DNA of 64,000 bases from Enoplosus armatus (lineage: Eukaryota > Chordata > Actinopteri > Centrarchiformes > Enoplosidae). The translations under genes were made by a program, and so were the position numbers. A model generated the notes under the pieces. That model made no database searches and was not told where the DNA came from. It saw nothing but the letters and a program-made list of their open reading frames with translations. Shown here piece after piece: positions 32,246-54,500 of this stretch (within the stretch, counting starts at the first letter, position 1; each line of letters begins with the position of its first letter). The DNA is taken from positions 17,887,501-17,951,500 of the forward strand of contig NC_092191.1 of NCBI RefSeq assembly GCF_043641665.1. Reading direction: 5' to 3'.

Positions 32246-33017
32246 GTAACAGAAAGTAGATAAAGAGTTCTAATGGCATCTAACACCCCTAGAGGAGAAA
32301 AAACACACACTGCAGAAATACAATGACAGAGAACACACTCTAGATAATTGACATAAATAAATAGAGGTTGCTAATGCCGAAAAATTTAATAAAAGTTGCA
32401 TGATTGATAGATTTTTAAAAAATACTTAAAATGACTTGGATTTTATGTATAAAAAGCAATTCCACACACCATAATACTGACATGGTATTTTAAACAATCT
32501 ACCTCCAGCCTCATTTAGAAGGCATTTCTGAGCAAGTTAGCACTGCTGCCTGAAACTGCAGCCAGGATTTTTTTCTCTCTGTGTGAGCCATGCTTTTCCC
32601 TCAAGGGAAACCAAAAGGTACAAAAAGTGTTGGATTACATTCTGCGGAGAGCCTGATTCCTGTGTCAAGGTAAGGTTAGGGTGGAGAGAGGACAGATGAG
32701 CCCCGGGGACAGTGGCGAGGCTGAATGATTAACACACGTTTGTCAAAATGATTGTTGTTGCTCACTTCTTAATGATCACTGAAATGTAATCTCTGGCCTC
32801 GAGACGAGGCTCTACTCTTAAAGCATTAACCATGGAAATTAACGATATATTCATGTTAATGTACCACACCTAACTACGTTGCTGGTAATTTCAGTGAAGG
32901 TACCGCAGTCAATCACACATATACACATTTACTGGGACTCCTCTAGCGATGCCTTGGAGCTTTATTTGACCTATGAACCCAGACTGCGATGATCAGCCAA
33001 TCTCTTTACTCCTCTAG
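32246..33017 (+). other. fgfr2 intron after the transmembrane exon
   Basis: 772 nt, GTAACA to CTCCTCTAG. Nothing is recognised except AT-rich sequence at 32340-32470. Confidence 0.6.
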
Positions 33018-33157
33018 GTGTCGGCAGACTCGAGCTCTTCCATGAACTCTAGTACGCCGCTGGTTCGCATCACAACACGGCGGAGCTCTGCGCACGATGA
33101 GCCCATCCCTGAGTATGACCTTCCGGAGGATCCTCGCTGGGAGTTTTCCAGAGACAG
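33018..33157 (+). CDS. fgfr2: fgfr2 coding exon: juxtamembrane segment
   Basis: Codes residues 425-470 plus two bases (140 nt, phase 0 to 2). The peptide is [20 protein letters not shown], then [26 protein letters not shown]. It keeps the VSA.SSSSMNS and PLVRITTR blocks of mammalian FGFR2. The tyrosine of the EYxLPEDP motif is Tyr457 (FGFR1 Tyr463 equivalent). Relative to mammals, four residues of the [12 protein letters not shown] loop are missing. The donor is ACAG|GTGAGG. Confidence 0.95.
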
Positions 33158-36395
<3,238 letters not shown>

Positions 36396-36506
36396 ATGAC
36401 GCAACTGAGAAAGACCTGTCTGACCTGGTGTCAGAAATGGAAATGATGAAGATGATCGGCAAACATAAGAACATCATTAATCTTTTGGGAGCCTGTACAC
36501 AAGACG
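36396..36506 (+). CDS. fgfr2: fgfr2 coding exon: kinase alpha-C helix
   Basis: Codes residues 512-548 plus one base (111 nt, phase 1 to 1). The peptide is [20 protein letters not shown], then [17 protein letters not shown], identical to mammalian FGFR2 by memory. Glu525 in SEMEMM is the alpha-C glutamate that pairs with Lys508. The donor is GACG|GTGAGT. Confidence 0.97.
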
Positions 36507-37130
36507 GTGAGTAGGACTCAACAACATCAAGTACCGCCTTAATACAGTTAGAAAATTGTATGTTTGTAGGTATAGTATTCAGTGCCGTGTTAACTTTGAG
36601 TATAATGCTGCACTAAAGGTTGCTGCACACTTCAAACAAATTCAGGAAATGTTTCATCAGACCACATCAGACAGGTAGTGTAGGACAAGGCGTTCTACCT
36701 TTTTGGTGGGAGCTAGAAGCCATTTGCATGTCATATGCAAAGGCTGTATTTTAATTGGATGTGAAGAATGGATGAAGCTGGGCACTCTATAAACATTTTT
36801 TTCCCTCAAAGCTATTCATGAAGATCAGTGGAGCCATGATTATGTGAAAAATGAAACTAAATGGTATGCAGGCCACTTGAAATTATATCCCTTTTCACAC
36901 CTAAGCACACCCGTTCAGTGCCTGCAGTCAATGATTTACAAAGATTAGCATAAATGCTGGGATGCAGCAGTGGACAGTCTGACCATTTGTACTCCATACA
37001 GACCTCTTTATGTTTTTGTACTGCATTCTATTAAAAATTCACTCAGATTCTTGTTCAGTGTCACTTTCTCTCAAAGGGAATAATTTATGACCATGTTCAA
37101 GAGGTAATGTGGGTCTTTTCTCCGCTGCAG
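36507..37130 (+). other. fgfr2 intron within the kinase domain
   Basis: 624 nt, GTGAGT to TCCGCTGCAG. AT-rich, with no repeat family or gene recognised. Confidence 0.6.
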
Positions 37131-37321
37131 GCCCCCTCTATGTGATAGTGGAGTACGCCTCCAAAGGCAACCTTAGAGAGTACCTCCGAGCCCGCCGGCC
37201 GCCCGGCATGGAATACTCCTACGACATCGCCCGCGTCTCAGACGAGCAGCTTACTTTCAAAGATCTGGTCTCCTGCACTTATCAGGTGGCACGGGGTATG
37301 GAGTACCTAGCATCACAGAAG
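37131..37321 (+). CDS. fgfr2: fgfr2 coding exon: kinase hinge and insert
   Basis: Codes residues 549-612 (191 nt, phase 1 to 0). [19 protein letters not shown] carries the gatekeeper Val555 and hinge Glu556-Ala558. The kinase insert [20 protein letters not shown] differs from mammals only in the variable part (INRVPEEQM). It ends [12 protein letters not shown]. The donor is AAG|GTAAGA. Confidence 0.97.
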
Positions 37322-44309
<6,988 letters not shown>

Positions 44310-44474
44310 GAGTATCTGGACCTGTGCGCCCCAGCAGAGCAGTATTCCCCCAGCTTCCCCGACACTCGCAGCTCCTGCTCCTCCGGTGACGACTCTGTGT
44401 TTTCCCACGACCCCTTACCAGACGAGCCCTGCCTCCCCAAGTACCAGCACATCAATGGAAACGTCAAAACATGA
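44310..44474 (+). CDS. fgfr2: fgfr2 last coding exon: C-terminal tail
   Basis: Codes residues 759-812 and the stop TGA (44472-44474). EYLDL contains Tyr760, the PLC-gamma docking tyrosine (human Tyr769). [20 protein letters not shown] is followed by [17 protein letters not shown]. This end is diagnostic of FGFR2 (mammals end CLPQYPHINGSVKT), whereas FGFR1 ends in LKRR. The acidic [10 protein letters not shown] serine cluster is kept. Confidence 0.97.
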   Translation, partial: EYLDLCAPAEQYSPSFPDTRSSCSSGDDSVFSHDPLPDEPCLPKYQHINGNVKT

Positions 44475-46045
44475 GCCCCCCACCCCAGCTTGACCAGCCC
44501 CAGTCTTACCCCTCAACGTCCCAAAAACACACGTAGCACAGACACCCTCTCCGGAATCCTCCCAACCTCCTGCCCCCCCATCGCCCCTCTGGCTCCCAGT
44601 GGACTAATGGACCCAGTTGGGACTGGGCTGGTGGCAGCGCTGCTGTCACACACTCATACTGCCATGCACACACACTACATACACTACACGCTCACATGAG
44701 GTCTTAAAGGAGAGGACAGGGACCCTACAGAAGCTGTTTTTTTACTGACTGAATGAATTGACGTTCCCTGGGGACCCTCCTCCTCCTCTCCCTTCATATA
44801 AACACACAGACTTTTCATTTTGGTTCTCATGTTGGTACCCAGAGGGTGTTTTTTTTGTTTTTTTTTACAATCGACGACGTTACTTGTTTGGTGATCCCAT
44901 TCCAGTGGCTGGCATTCCAAGACTGTTATTTGCTCCTGGAGGAATGTATGGACTGATGTGAACTTCAAAAACAAGGGACTAGAAGAGGATGACAAATAGG
45001 AAAAGGACTGAGAGACAGAGCTTCAACTAACAAACCAGAGGAATAGAGGGAGAGCACATATAGAAACTGCTCTCCTGTTTATTTTGTAATATTGATGCAT
45101 TTCTTTTTCAGTTCTCTTGATAAACCTTCCCAATTATTCTGGAGAAAAAAAAATACACAGTATAATGTATAGTGCTGGGTATATTTGTAAATATATTCAA
45201 ATATGTATAAATATATATTATATATTTACAATGAATTATTTTTTGTATGGACTCCGAAATAACCCCAACCCTCCCTATCCTACTTTGAGTTTGAGGCAGG
45301 TACGCTAACAGGTTATGTGTCCAATATTTCTCTTCACACACAAACTCACACACACAGACATGGATACACACTTTAATATACACAAACACCTGTCTACCTG
45401 TTACTCTCACTCAGTAACACAGTTGAGTATTGGCTTTCAGGGACTGAGGTAGCATGTTAATTTATTGACTTATGTTTTTTTTGAGATGAATCAAAAAAAG
45501 TCTGGAAAAAAAGAACAAAAACAATATGGCAGAAATGATGACATTAATGATGCTGATAATACATAAATAATCCATTAAATTTATGGTAATTTAAAATGAT
45601 CTTTCAGCAGTAACAGAAAAAAGCAATTTTTAGTGGGTTTGAAAGATCCAGGTTTTGTAAGTTTTATATATGAATGTGAATATTAAGTTAAATTTTAAAA
45701 ACTGTACATTTTATAGTCAGCTAATCCCTTTCTTATGTAGATGTTGATGCCATTTCTATCCGGTCATTTTACTCTTTCTTAGCTTTGCTTTAGGAAACGA
45801 GATTGATTTCTGGATATTTATATATGATTGAAAGAAAAAGATTTTGGAAATACCTACTCGCAATCCGCTCCCTCATTTAGACTAAATATAGACTCCAAAT
45901 TTACTTGACAGAATTGAAAGCTGAAAAACAAAGTATTAAATCATTCAAGTGTTTTTTGTCTTTTTCTACTGGACCAACTTTAAGATGTTCTTTTGCAAGT
46001 GTTCATGCCACATTTGCGAAATAAATGATGGAAAAATATATTCTT
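44475..46045 (+). other. fgfr2 3' UTR
   Basis: About 1.57 kb after the stop. AU-rich from 45130 on, with an AT-rich near-palindrome at 45170-45235 and one Pumilio-type TGTAAATA at 45186-45193. Alternative weaker signals ATTAAA lie at 45574-45579 and 45935-45940; the second is followed by a T-rich run. The main poly(A) signal is at 46020. Confidence 0.75.
46020..46025 (+). terminator. poly(A) signal AATAAA of fgfr2
   Basis: Canonical AATAAA followed within 40 nt by a G/T-rich region (CTCTGTGGTGTTAAAG, then GAGGTTGTGCGTTTTTG), the normal downstream element. Cleavage is expected around 46040-46050. Confidence 0.75.
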
Positions 46046-46864
46046 GTCCAAATCTCTGTGGTGTTAAAGTATGAGGTTGTGCGTTTTTGCAGTGCATGGC
46101 AGAGATAACTGGCTGATTTTGTTTTATTTTTCTAAGTTGGAAGAATGTGGTATCATTAAACTACACGTTCTTTTTCTTAGTAATTGATATGGGCGGAGAT
46201 GATTTAGCTGTCATTACTAGAAAGTATTTTGCTTGTGTGCTTTGATTCTTTACTTACGATGCTGGGAGAGGAGATTTCCACTGTATCTGCAAGGGCTCAA
46301 TAAGTGAGTAGACTAGTTCAGACTAGTTTATTCTGATAGTGGTGGCGTAATTGTCTTTGTAACGTTGTCCTGATAGGCCAAGGCTTCATGCTAAACTGCT
46401 AAGCTCAGCACAAACACTCAGTAAATGTGATCAAGTTAGATACTGAATTAATGCCAGTGGTCAAAGCAATTTTGTTAATGAACAGGGAACTAATCATTGT
46501 CATGATAGTGTGGCTCTGTGTCTCGATCTGTCTGACTTTGATCAGACAAAGAGTCTTTGTTAGTCTCTGGGCAGACTAATAGGTGCTCTGATTAGCTGAT
46601 TGATTTTCCCTTTTTTCTCTTATCAGAACAGATTTAATCCATCAGAGCGAGTAGCTGATTTATCTGATTTGATGTAAGTGAATCAAAGTTGATCTATTCG
46701 AGAGTGTGATTGATATTGACAGCCATGGATGTGGTCGTATATAGTGATGGTGGTTGCTTATCACGACAAGCATGACGACAACAAGCAACAGTTGTATTGT
46801 TATAATATAGTATTCAATATAAACATAATTTAAAACATAATAAGAAGCATAGAATTAACAAGTC
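46046..46864. other. downstream flank, no gene seen
   Basis: AT-rich sequence with no coding exon or recognised repeat. In mammals the 3' side of FGFR2 is gene-poor, which fits. Confidence 0.5.
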
Positions 46865-47440
46865 TGCTAAATGAACAATGTGCTAAATGTTAACGTGCTA
46901 CCATGCTCACAATGACAATGCTAACATGCTGATGTTTAGCAAGTAATGTTCACCATCTTAGTCTGTTAGCATGTTAACATTTGTTAATCAGCACTAAACA
47001 CAGGTACAAGTGTTGGTGGGAATGTCATTCATTTTAAAGGAATTGGGTCATAAACAAAAAAGTTCTGTACATATTAAAATGTTGATCTGATAGCTCGATG
47101 AAAAGTTACAGTATCATCTTGTGGGAAATGTGAATGTAACAACATATCAAATTTCATGGCAATCTGTCTAATAGACGGTCTATACATCTAATTCAGAACC
47201 ACAAGTGTCTAAAGTCAGGGGATCCCGAAAATCATGGCCGTCTATTTAGTGGATGTTGAGATACTCCAGTGGTAAGTATGTTAGTCAACGGATAAAAAGT
47301 CAAGGGATCACCAAAGTAAGCAGGGTCCATGCTCTGAGCACCATGAATGTCTGTACAATCCATCCAATAGTTGTTGAGATATTTGAATCTGGACCTTTGT
47401 GGTGGACAAACTGACCGACCGACTGACATCGCCACCGACA
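46865..47440 (+). repeat. teleost interspersed repeat (GCTAACATGCTGATGTTTAGC / CATCCAATAGTTGTTGAGA family), fullest copy
   Basis: It starts with short alternating TGCTAA/GTTAAC/CATGCT words, passes AATTTCATGGCAATC and GTCAGGGGATCC, and repeats AGTCAAGGGATCACCAAAGT. It then has CATCCAATAGTTGTTGAGATA and ends in GACCGACCGACTGACATCGCC. I recognise the family as common in percomorph genomes. There is no protein-coding capacity and its class is uncertain. Confidence 0.7.
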
Positions 47441-47563
47441 AATACTCAAACAAGCAAACTGAGAGCAACAATATGGGATCTTGGCAAGGTGAGTAAAAAA
47501 AAAGTGTTCTTTAACATAAATCTTGATCCCCTCTATAACCAGGTTTGAACTTGTTCTGAATAA

Positions 47564-47594
<31 letters not shown>

Positions 47595-50500
47595 GTCTTC
47601 CTCCAATAGACGTGTCCCCTCATGTCTCCGGATCCTGAAAGGGGCTTGGAGGGAAAAGTCAGTCAGAAAACATTCCATTTTTTCCATAGAATAAGAAAGC
47701 AGCTACAGCCCCGGAGGAGGATTGGAGGGGGATTGGAAAGAAAGAGTGGCAGGATAAACCACAGCACCATACGCCCTCATTAAAGCAGGAGAGAAAAGCA
47801 GCCGGATATCCACACTGGCTATTGCACACTTTTATCAGAACGGCTGTCTATTGTGCTGTAGGCTGATGGCACACACAGAGAGGCAGGGAGCAGGGAGGGG
47901 TAAACTCCAGGGAGACCAAATAGAGGATTAGTTTGTTCCATCTTGACAAAATGCCCCCTGAGCTGCCATTTCATTCATATGAGACAAATACACTTTATCT
48001 GATGGCGGTAACGTGACGCAATGGATCCTAACTAAAAGCTAGCTCTTTCAAGAGATAAATGATCAGTTCTGTTTACATATTGATAATGATGTAGGGGTAA
48101 ATAAATAGATGGGTTACCTATGACCTCAGTCATCAGTCAGTGATCATGTGAAGGCAAATCCCAGCTGATTTAAAACAGGCAACCCTCAGTAAAGACTTAA
48201 TTTTTGGTGGTTTTGCGCCAGTAAAACACAGCACATTATGACATCAGCAATAAAATGTTGTGATTTATAGCACGCATTTAGATCATAAACATGTAAATAA
48301 CCATATAAGGGTGATTATGATCTCTTGCACAATCCACAGTTCTCTCAACCATTAAAATTACATTTTTAAATGTATGATTACACATGTCTTCACATAGTTT
48401 TGCATGACTTTTATTGGCCAAAATAAAAACTACCACTACTAGTTTGCAATACAGATTTGCTGGCATATATTTACTGCAATGTGAACCCATTCTGATGTTT
48501 TTTTCCCTACACAAATGCCCCTAGGACTCCTGGAGTAGTGATACTTTCTTGCCCTCTACTGATAAACACGACCCACCACGCTCAGTCAAAGCCCTAAATG
48601 GGTTTTTCATTTTGAGGACTTTTTACTGCATGGTTTCCTAATGCCCTCAAGATTAACCCAGTGACCCTCAAATATTAGCTTTGAAGGACTTTAGGGAGAC
48701 GGGGCAGTAGCTGGAGGACACAAGAAGAACACTTTTTGTTCGGTAGTGTATGTATTGAATTGAAAGTGAGGGACAAACGTCGTCTTTTTGCTCAAGAAAC
48801 GTTTGACGGATTTGTCAATACAACCGCAAACCATCTGGCAGTGTGACGGACTGGACTGCCGAGGTAGACTGACATTTCGGTGGTGGTTTTCATTCTGATC
48901 CTGCTGTTTTTTCTTGTCCTTCCTAGTCCTCCTCTGCGTCCTTCGTCCTAGCTTCGTCCTGTCCTCCCTCGCCTAGCCATCTGGTGGGGCCTGGTGTGTT
49001 TGCACAAGGCTCGGTCCTCTGGAATGTCAACATGAGGCTTTGTGCGAAGCCAGAGGAGCCCACATTCACTGGAGATAAGACCCCACCAACCCCAGGAGTG
49101 GAGGAGGGGTCAAAGTGTGGGAGGCGGGTGGGGGCGTAGGTAGAGGGTGACTTAAAGTTTAAGATAGCTGCGAAGCGACCACGGCTTAACCTAAGTGTCT
49201 CCAATCACCAAAACCAGCTTTGCCCAATAAGTGAGGCTGTTACAAGGGAACCAAAATCTAATTTCTGGGTTGAAGACATCTGTGCCCCCCCCTCCCATGT
49301 TAATCTTATCATTTTAGTTCCTGCATTTGAAGCACATATTTCTCTAAACTCTTTGGTCAGTGCGTATCTATCAAGGCTGCGCTCCTCAACCTGCCATTTG
49401 CATCGTGTAGCAGATAATGAATGGTTCATCGCTAGGTCAGTGCTCATGAGAGGGAGGGGTCTACTTGTGTTTGATTAAGGGCTTGCAAGGCACCGTGTCT
49501 GGTTCTGCATGGAAGGATAAACAAGTCGAGTGTGTGTTTGTGTGTGGGACTGTCGTGCATGCGCGAGCGAGGATGTGTGTGGTTTGCAGCCCCGTGGGAT
49601 CCTCTAAACATTCACTAATGGCGCAATTGTGTCTGAGCGGTTGTAATTCACAGATTCCACTTCCATTTAGTTTATATGCTGACGCTGCTATGTCTAAAGG
49701 TCTGAGGTAACAGCTCTCAGAGTGTAATCAGTGGAAAAAGAAGAGCTGAAACTAAATTGTTTAGAGGAGGATAACAGGGTAGAAATGCCAGAACTCAAGG
49801 ACTAACATCTCTGAGCCGAGTTCAGACCGCTTTTGTTAGTCAACTAAGCAGGAGACAGGGGAATAATGGGCCCCATTTAATAGTGTTTAGTCAGATTTAA
49901 GTAGGTTAAATATTGCTCACACTAGGGAATAGTGCTAACGTTAATCTATACACACAGAATTTCACATTACAACACCATGCTGCACTCTAAACTGGTGAGG
50001 TTTGTTACATTGGGCTAACGTGGCATGTTTTACAGCTCTGGGTGTGTTATGCTATAAATGAGCTTAGTCATAATGTTCCCTGCCCAGTGATGCCAATCAC
50101 AACACTCACCCCATCGGTCAGCCCTATTCCCCCATGTCTTGTCCTGCAGTGATGATGTCACTGGTGACATCAAAAGCCATAAATCCTGACGCATGCTCAT
50201 GATGTCCTGCCAAGGTGTCAAACATGCGTTTTCCAAATGGCAAGATTTTTTATTCTCTGCACAAACAAATCCTGCCTCATGTAGCAAAGATTTATTTGGG
50301 CTTATGACCGAGCGTGTGACTAAGGCAAAGTCGTGTTTTATAAGAAACTGCGCTTAAAAGAGCACACTGGCAATTTAGTATTGCACTTTCATAAAGTTAG
50401 AGAGTGCTCAAAACGAATGCAGCAGAGGTGGAGATATACTGATTTTAAGTCTCTAATATGGGTTAAACCCCCAGAACATGGGCTCCCACAATTCCCACGA

Positions 50501-51500
50501 CGCAACTCAGTGGTGTCTTCTAACGTCTTTTAAACCTTCCCCAGTTTGTAACACAGGCTTTCCATTTAACATTTGCAGTCTCCACAAGCACTGAATAAGA
50601 TACCCTGTACATTTCTCAGACTTTAGAAAGCTAATTCAGAGCCACAGAAGACGTTATATAACTGTTTTCACAAGCTGAAAACTACTCCATGTGATTAGTA
50701 AATTGGTTTTGACTTGAAAAATTGATGGAGTGCCCCGTTAGTTCAACGATTCTTTGTGGTTTTAAAATGAGTTCATTTCTTTACGCCTAATAGTGGTTTA
50801 TTCCATGACATCATTTATATTCACATACAAGAGGCTTCATTTCCTGAAAGAAATAATTTCCTCTCATGCTTTGCTGACAGCTGTGTCTGTAGGGACAGAG
50901 TAATAGTAGAGAGTCCCTGCAGTATATTTACTTTATTATGTTACTTGGAGTTACTGTTTGGAATCATGTATTAAATGAAGATAATAGCAAACAACAAAAT
51001 CAGAGGCCAAGTTTAGAGACAAACTGCAGTACAAGTTCAGCTGAGCTGGGAGTGCAGTATATTACTGACAGGAGGACAGGAAGGTGGCTGTTAGTGCATC
51101 GTAGACAGTAAAGAGTCTTTTGCCTCCTCTGGCCTCCTTGTCAGGAGACAAACTGGATGGAGATATATGGCAATGTACACGCAGGACCGTTAACCACTCC
51201 AGCACTGTTACTGTCATGAGTAAACACAGGCCCAGGCCAATAAAAGAAACGCTTGTAAAAAAAAAAAAAAAAGAGTGCCCATAAATGATGTTTAATTGAA
51301 ACTGTGCAGGAGGGCAGTTCGTCAGAGCTATGGCTCCCAGGAGTCCACACATGCACACTGGTGCTGGGGGAAGCAGAGCAGGAGGAGGAAGAGGAGGAAG
51401 TGGAAGACGGCAGGCTAGGATTGATTGAAAAGGGAGGTTTAGATTGTTTTGGTCTCCAAAAGTGAAGGCTGGAGAGAGAGTTGTCAAATGCATGATTCAG
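47441..51500. other. downstream intergenic DNA
   Basis: (CA)n at 47568-47594 and a short A-run at about 47508. Open frames on both strands are short and show no domain; no gene is supported. Confidence 0.5.
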
Positions 51501-54500
51501 AGCCAAAACCGCTTCCTTTGGAGCCATTAAAATTTGAATATTTAACTTCTTGTCATTCTGAATAAGATGAATATTTTCCTGGTTACATACCATAACAAGA
51601 TGTTCTCCGAACATCTCTAGGTCTCAGCGACGTTATACGCACTGAATGAAGTTTCCCACCAGAGTTCAGGAGTGAAGTTTAAACATACTCAGCTGCAAAT
51701 GTTGGCGCCTACCTTTGTCAGGTGGACTGTTTTCACAATCTGAATGACGAATGTTCACCGTGACAATGCCATGGTGACAGACAGGGGATATAAATCACAT
51801 GGGAAATAAATCATCACAAGACCCTCCTCCCCTTTTCACCTGCATCACTCTTTCCAGCTAACAAGAAGTCCTCTGTTTCTCTGAATGCCAACACAGCCCA
51901 TTTCCCTTCACCCCCCTCCACTCAATTTGTCAATTTCAAATATGCTTTCAACGTTTTGTTGGTTCGTTCTCTGCCTGTGTTTGCGTCTCTCTACTTTTCC
52001 CCCCTCACTCTTTTTTTCCTGGTCAATCACCCCCCCCCACCCCCCACCCCCACCCCCCTCCTCTCTGACTTGAATGGCTGGAGTGATTGTGTGCTGCTGA
52101 AAGTTAAAGGGAAACTTCTCTCTCTTTCTCATTCTCTACAGTTTGGAAGCCATTAAATAAAAGTGTGCAGTGAGTGACGTGCCTCTATACCTGCCCGTCT
52201 GCTCTGAAACAACAAGAGCCCGCTCTGTCCTGCCCAGGCAAGACGGGATAATTATAGCTCCTGACTTAATCACTTACCTCAAAGCCCTTTAGTTCTACAG
52301 CTCCTGGCTCCTCTGTGCCTCTCTTTTTCAGGTTTGCCGCCACCTGCTAATAGTGAAGTGTTGCAACATTATGGATTGTTACTTTTTTCATTCAGAGACA
52401 ATGATGGGTGTGGGCAGAGTGCTGCGGTTGAGGTAGTACATGCACAGAGAGGGGCAAACAGTTCAAGGTGTGCTGCAGGCTTCAACTCTGACGCACTGTG
52501 AGTTTTGGGTTCACTCGCAGGTTAGCATCCATCTCCTCGAGGCCCGACACATTTGTCCATTTCTCACATTTTCCAGGAAAGAGTTTGGGTTCTTGAGTGA
52601 GTTACAGCTGCTGCAGTGAGTCTCACTCTGTGTCCTGGATCAATATGATCCTGATCAATGATACATTGCTGCTGTGCTTCTCCCTCCTCTGCACACTACA
52701 TTCTGATAGTATGTATTCATGGTCTCTAAACTGAATTAAGTCTGCCTGGTCTTCTGCAACTGTCCCAGCTGGACGTATGAATCCGTAGGTTGAGCCTCAG
52801 TCCATTTCTACTGTCCCTCCCAGGCTCCATGAGGTGACTGGCCCCTGGCTGAGCAGTGAGAGGGGGGAGAAAAGGAGCGAGGGCCCCTGAAAAGGTGCTT
52901 TGTGCTGGTTTAGAAGGGCCCGAGGCTTTAGCCTGTCAGAGGTTGTGGTTCTAGGCCAGCAGCCAGACCTTCAGACCCTCTCGCTGGCAGGGACTGAACT
53001 ACCATCTGGAGTGACGGGCCCTTCCTGAACTGCACAGAGCCAGGCTGGGCTGAGCTGGTCAGGCCGGGCTGAGACACACCACAGAGGGCTGCAAAAATAA
53101 ACCATTGGTGCTTCGCTGAAATTCCTTGGCTCCGGAGCCTCAGCTCTGAAGATCATTCCCATGGGAGAGCGGCAGAGTGGCCTCACACTGAGCAGCCGAG
53201 TACAGCACAAAACTACTTCAGAAACCTCACAGCGTAGACCCCGAAAACAAATCCCTGCATGTGATCTGGCTTTTTGATGATTGTATTGGATGATTATCAT
53301 GGTGATAATGATGATGATAATGTTTGAATTGCACTCTGAAACCTCCTCAGGTTGCATTTGGCTGACTGTGTAGAATGCCTTGACAACCGATGAAAAGAAA
53401 GAAAAGAAAAGAATAAATGGTGTGAGATGAGTCACTATCATCAAAAGTGATTTATTATGTTTATGGAAGTCTGTGTCCTGGCTGTCATCAGCAGAGGCAA
53501 GTGGGAATGATCAGCACACTACGCGGTGCTGCAAACACAATTAGAAGTAAAGAGGCAGAGACAGGCAGGCTCCTGACTCACCCGCTCTTTCATGAGGTTT
53601 GTTTACCTTTTGGATCCAGACCTATATAGTGCAGGAGACGCAGGTCTGAAGACGGAGTGAGACATGTGGAGTGGCCTGGCAGTCAGACACACACAGATCC
53701 AGATTTGGTCTGTGGAGAGCATATACTGCAGAGCTCAATGCTGCCTTTCAGCCACACTGCTACACATGAGATGGAATCAAAGTTTTCCCTTTCAACTGGA
53801 AAGCGAGATAATTCATGGTACATTTAGTACGAGGGAGAAAAATGTGAACCATATTGTGTCGGGTGTTTCAGTTTAGTGGGGCAGCTTTCTGTGCTTCCCC
53901 ATCCCCCAACTCCTGCAACAGAATCAAATTCCTCTGCCTTTCTGGAGCCAGCCCAAGCCAAGCAAATTATGGACCAAAATCTTTTTATATGAACCTTTGT
54001 CACGCAAAAAAATATCAGTAAAAGCCTCATCTCTAGCTCTCCTTCTCCTGGAGCGGGCCCTGTTTTATTCCATTCCTCCTAGCAAGGCCATTATGTTGAA
54101 TCCTTGAGGGCTCCCTAATCGAAAGGGAGAGAAAAAAAAAAACAAGAGAGCAGAAAGCCCAAGCCCTGCAGAGACCACTTCAGAGAATCTGCTGCAAAAC
54201 AAAAAACAAACAAGTCACATCGATAGGTCTGGACAATGTAACCCAAGTGATTGATCAATATATAAAAAAATCATCATCTCCTCTCTGAGGCTGAGTTCAG
54301 TCACAAACCTCCCGGTGATCACAGCTGGAACTGTCATGAGGTCCAAACATTTTCTCATCCAACACACCGCATTGTTAAAAGACAATTACATTTTCTTTTT
54401 ATAACTCGGCCGTTGTTTTTCTACTAAATACGAATTATACTGTAGACACCAACTCTCCTATCACAGTTTATGGACCAACTTCTTGCTTTAACTTTGACCT

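Noticed and set aside
51062..51614. Overlapping minus-strand frames of 143 and 157 residues
   Set aside because: Two frames of the same DNA, both low-complexity (Ser/Pro and Phe runs from GGA and A repeats), no domain and no splice or start context.
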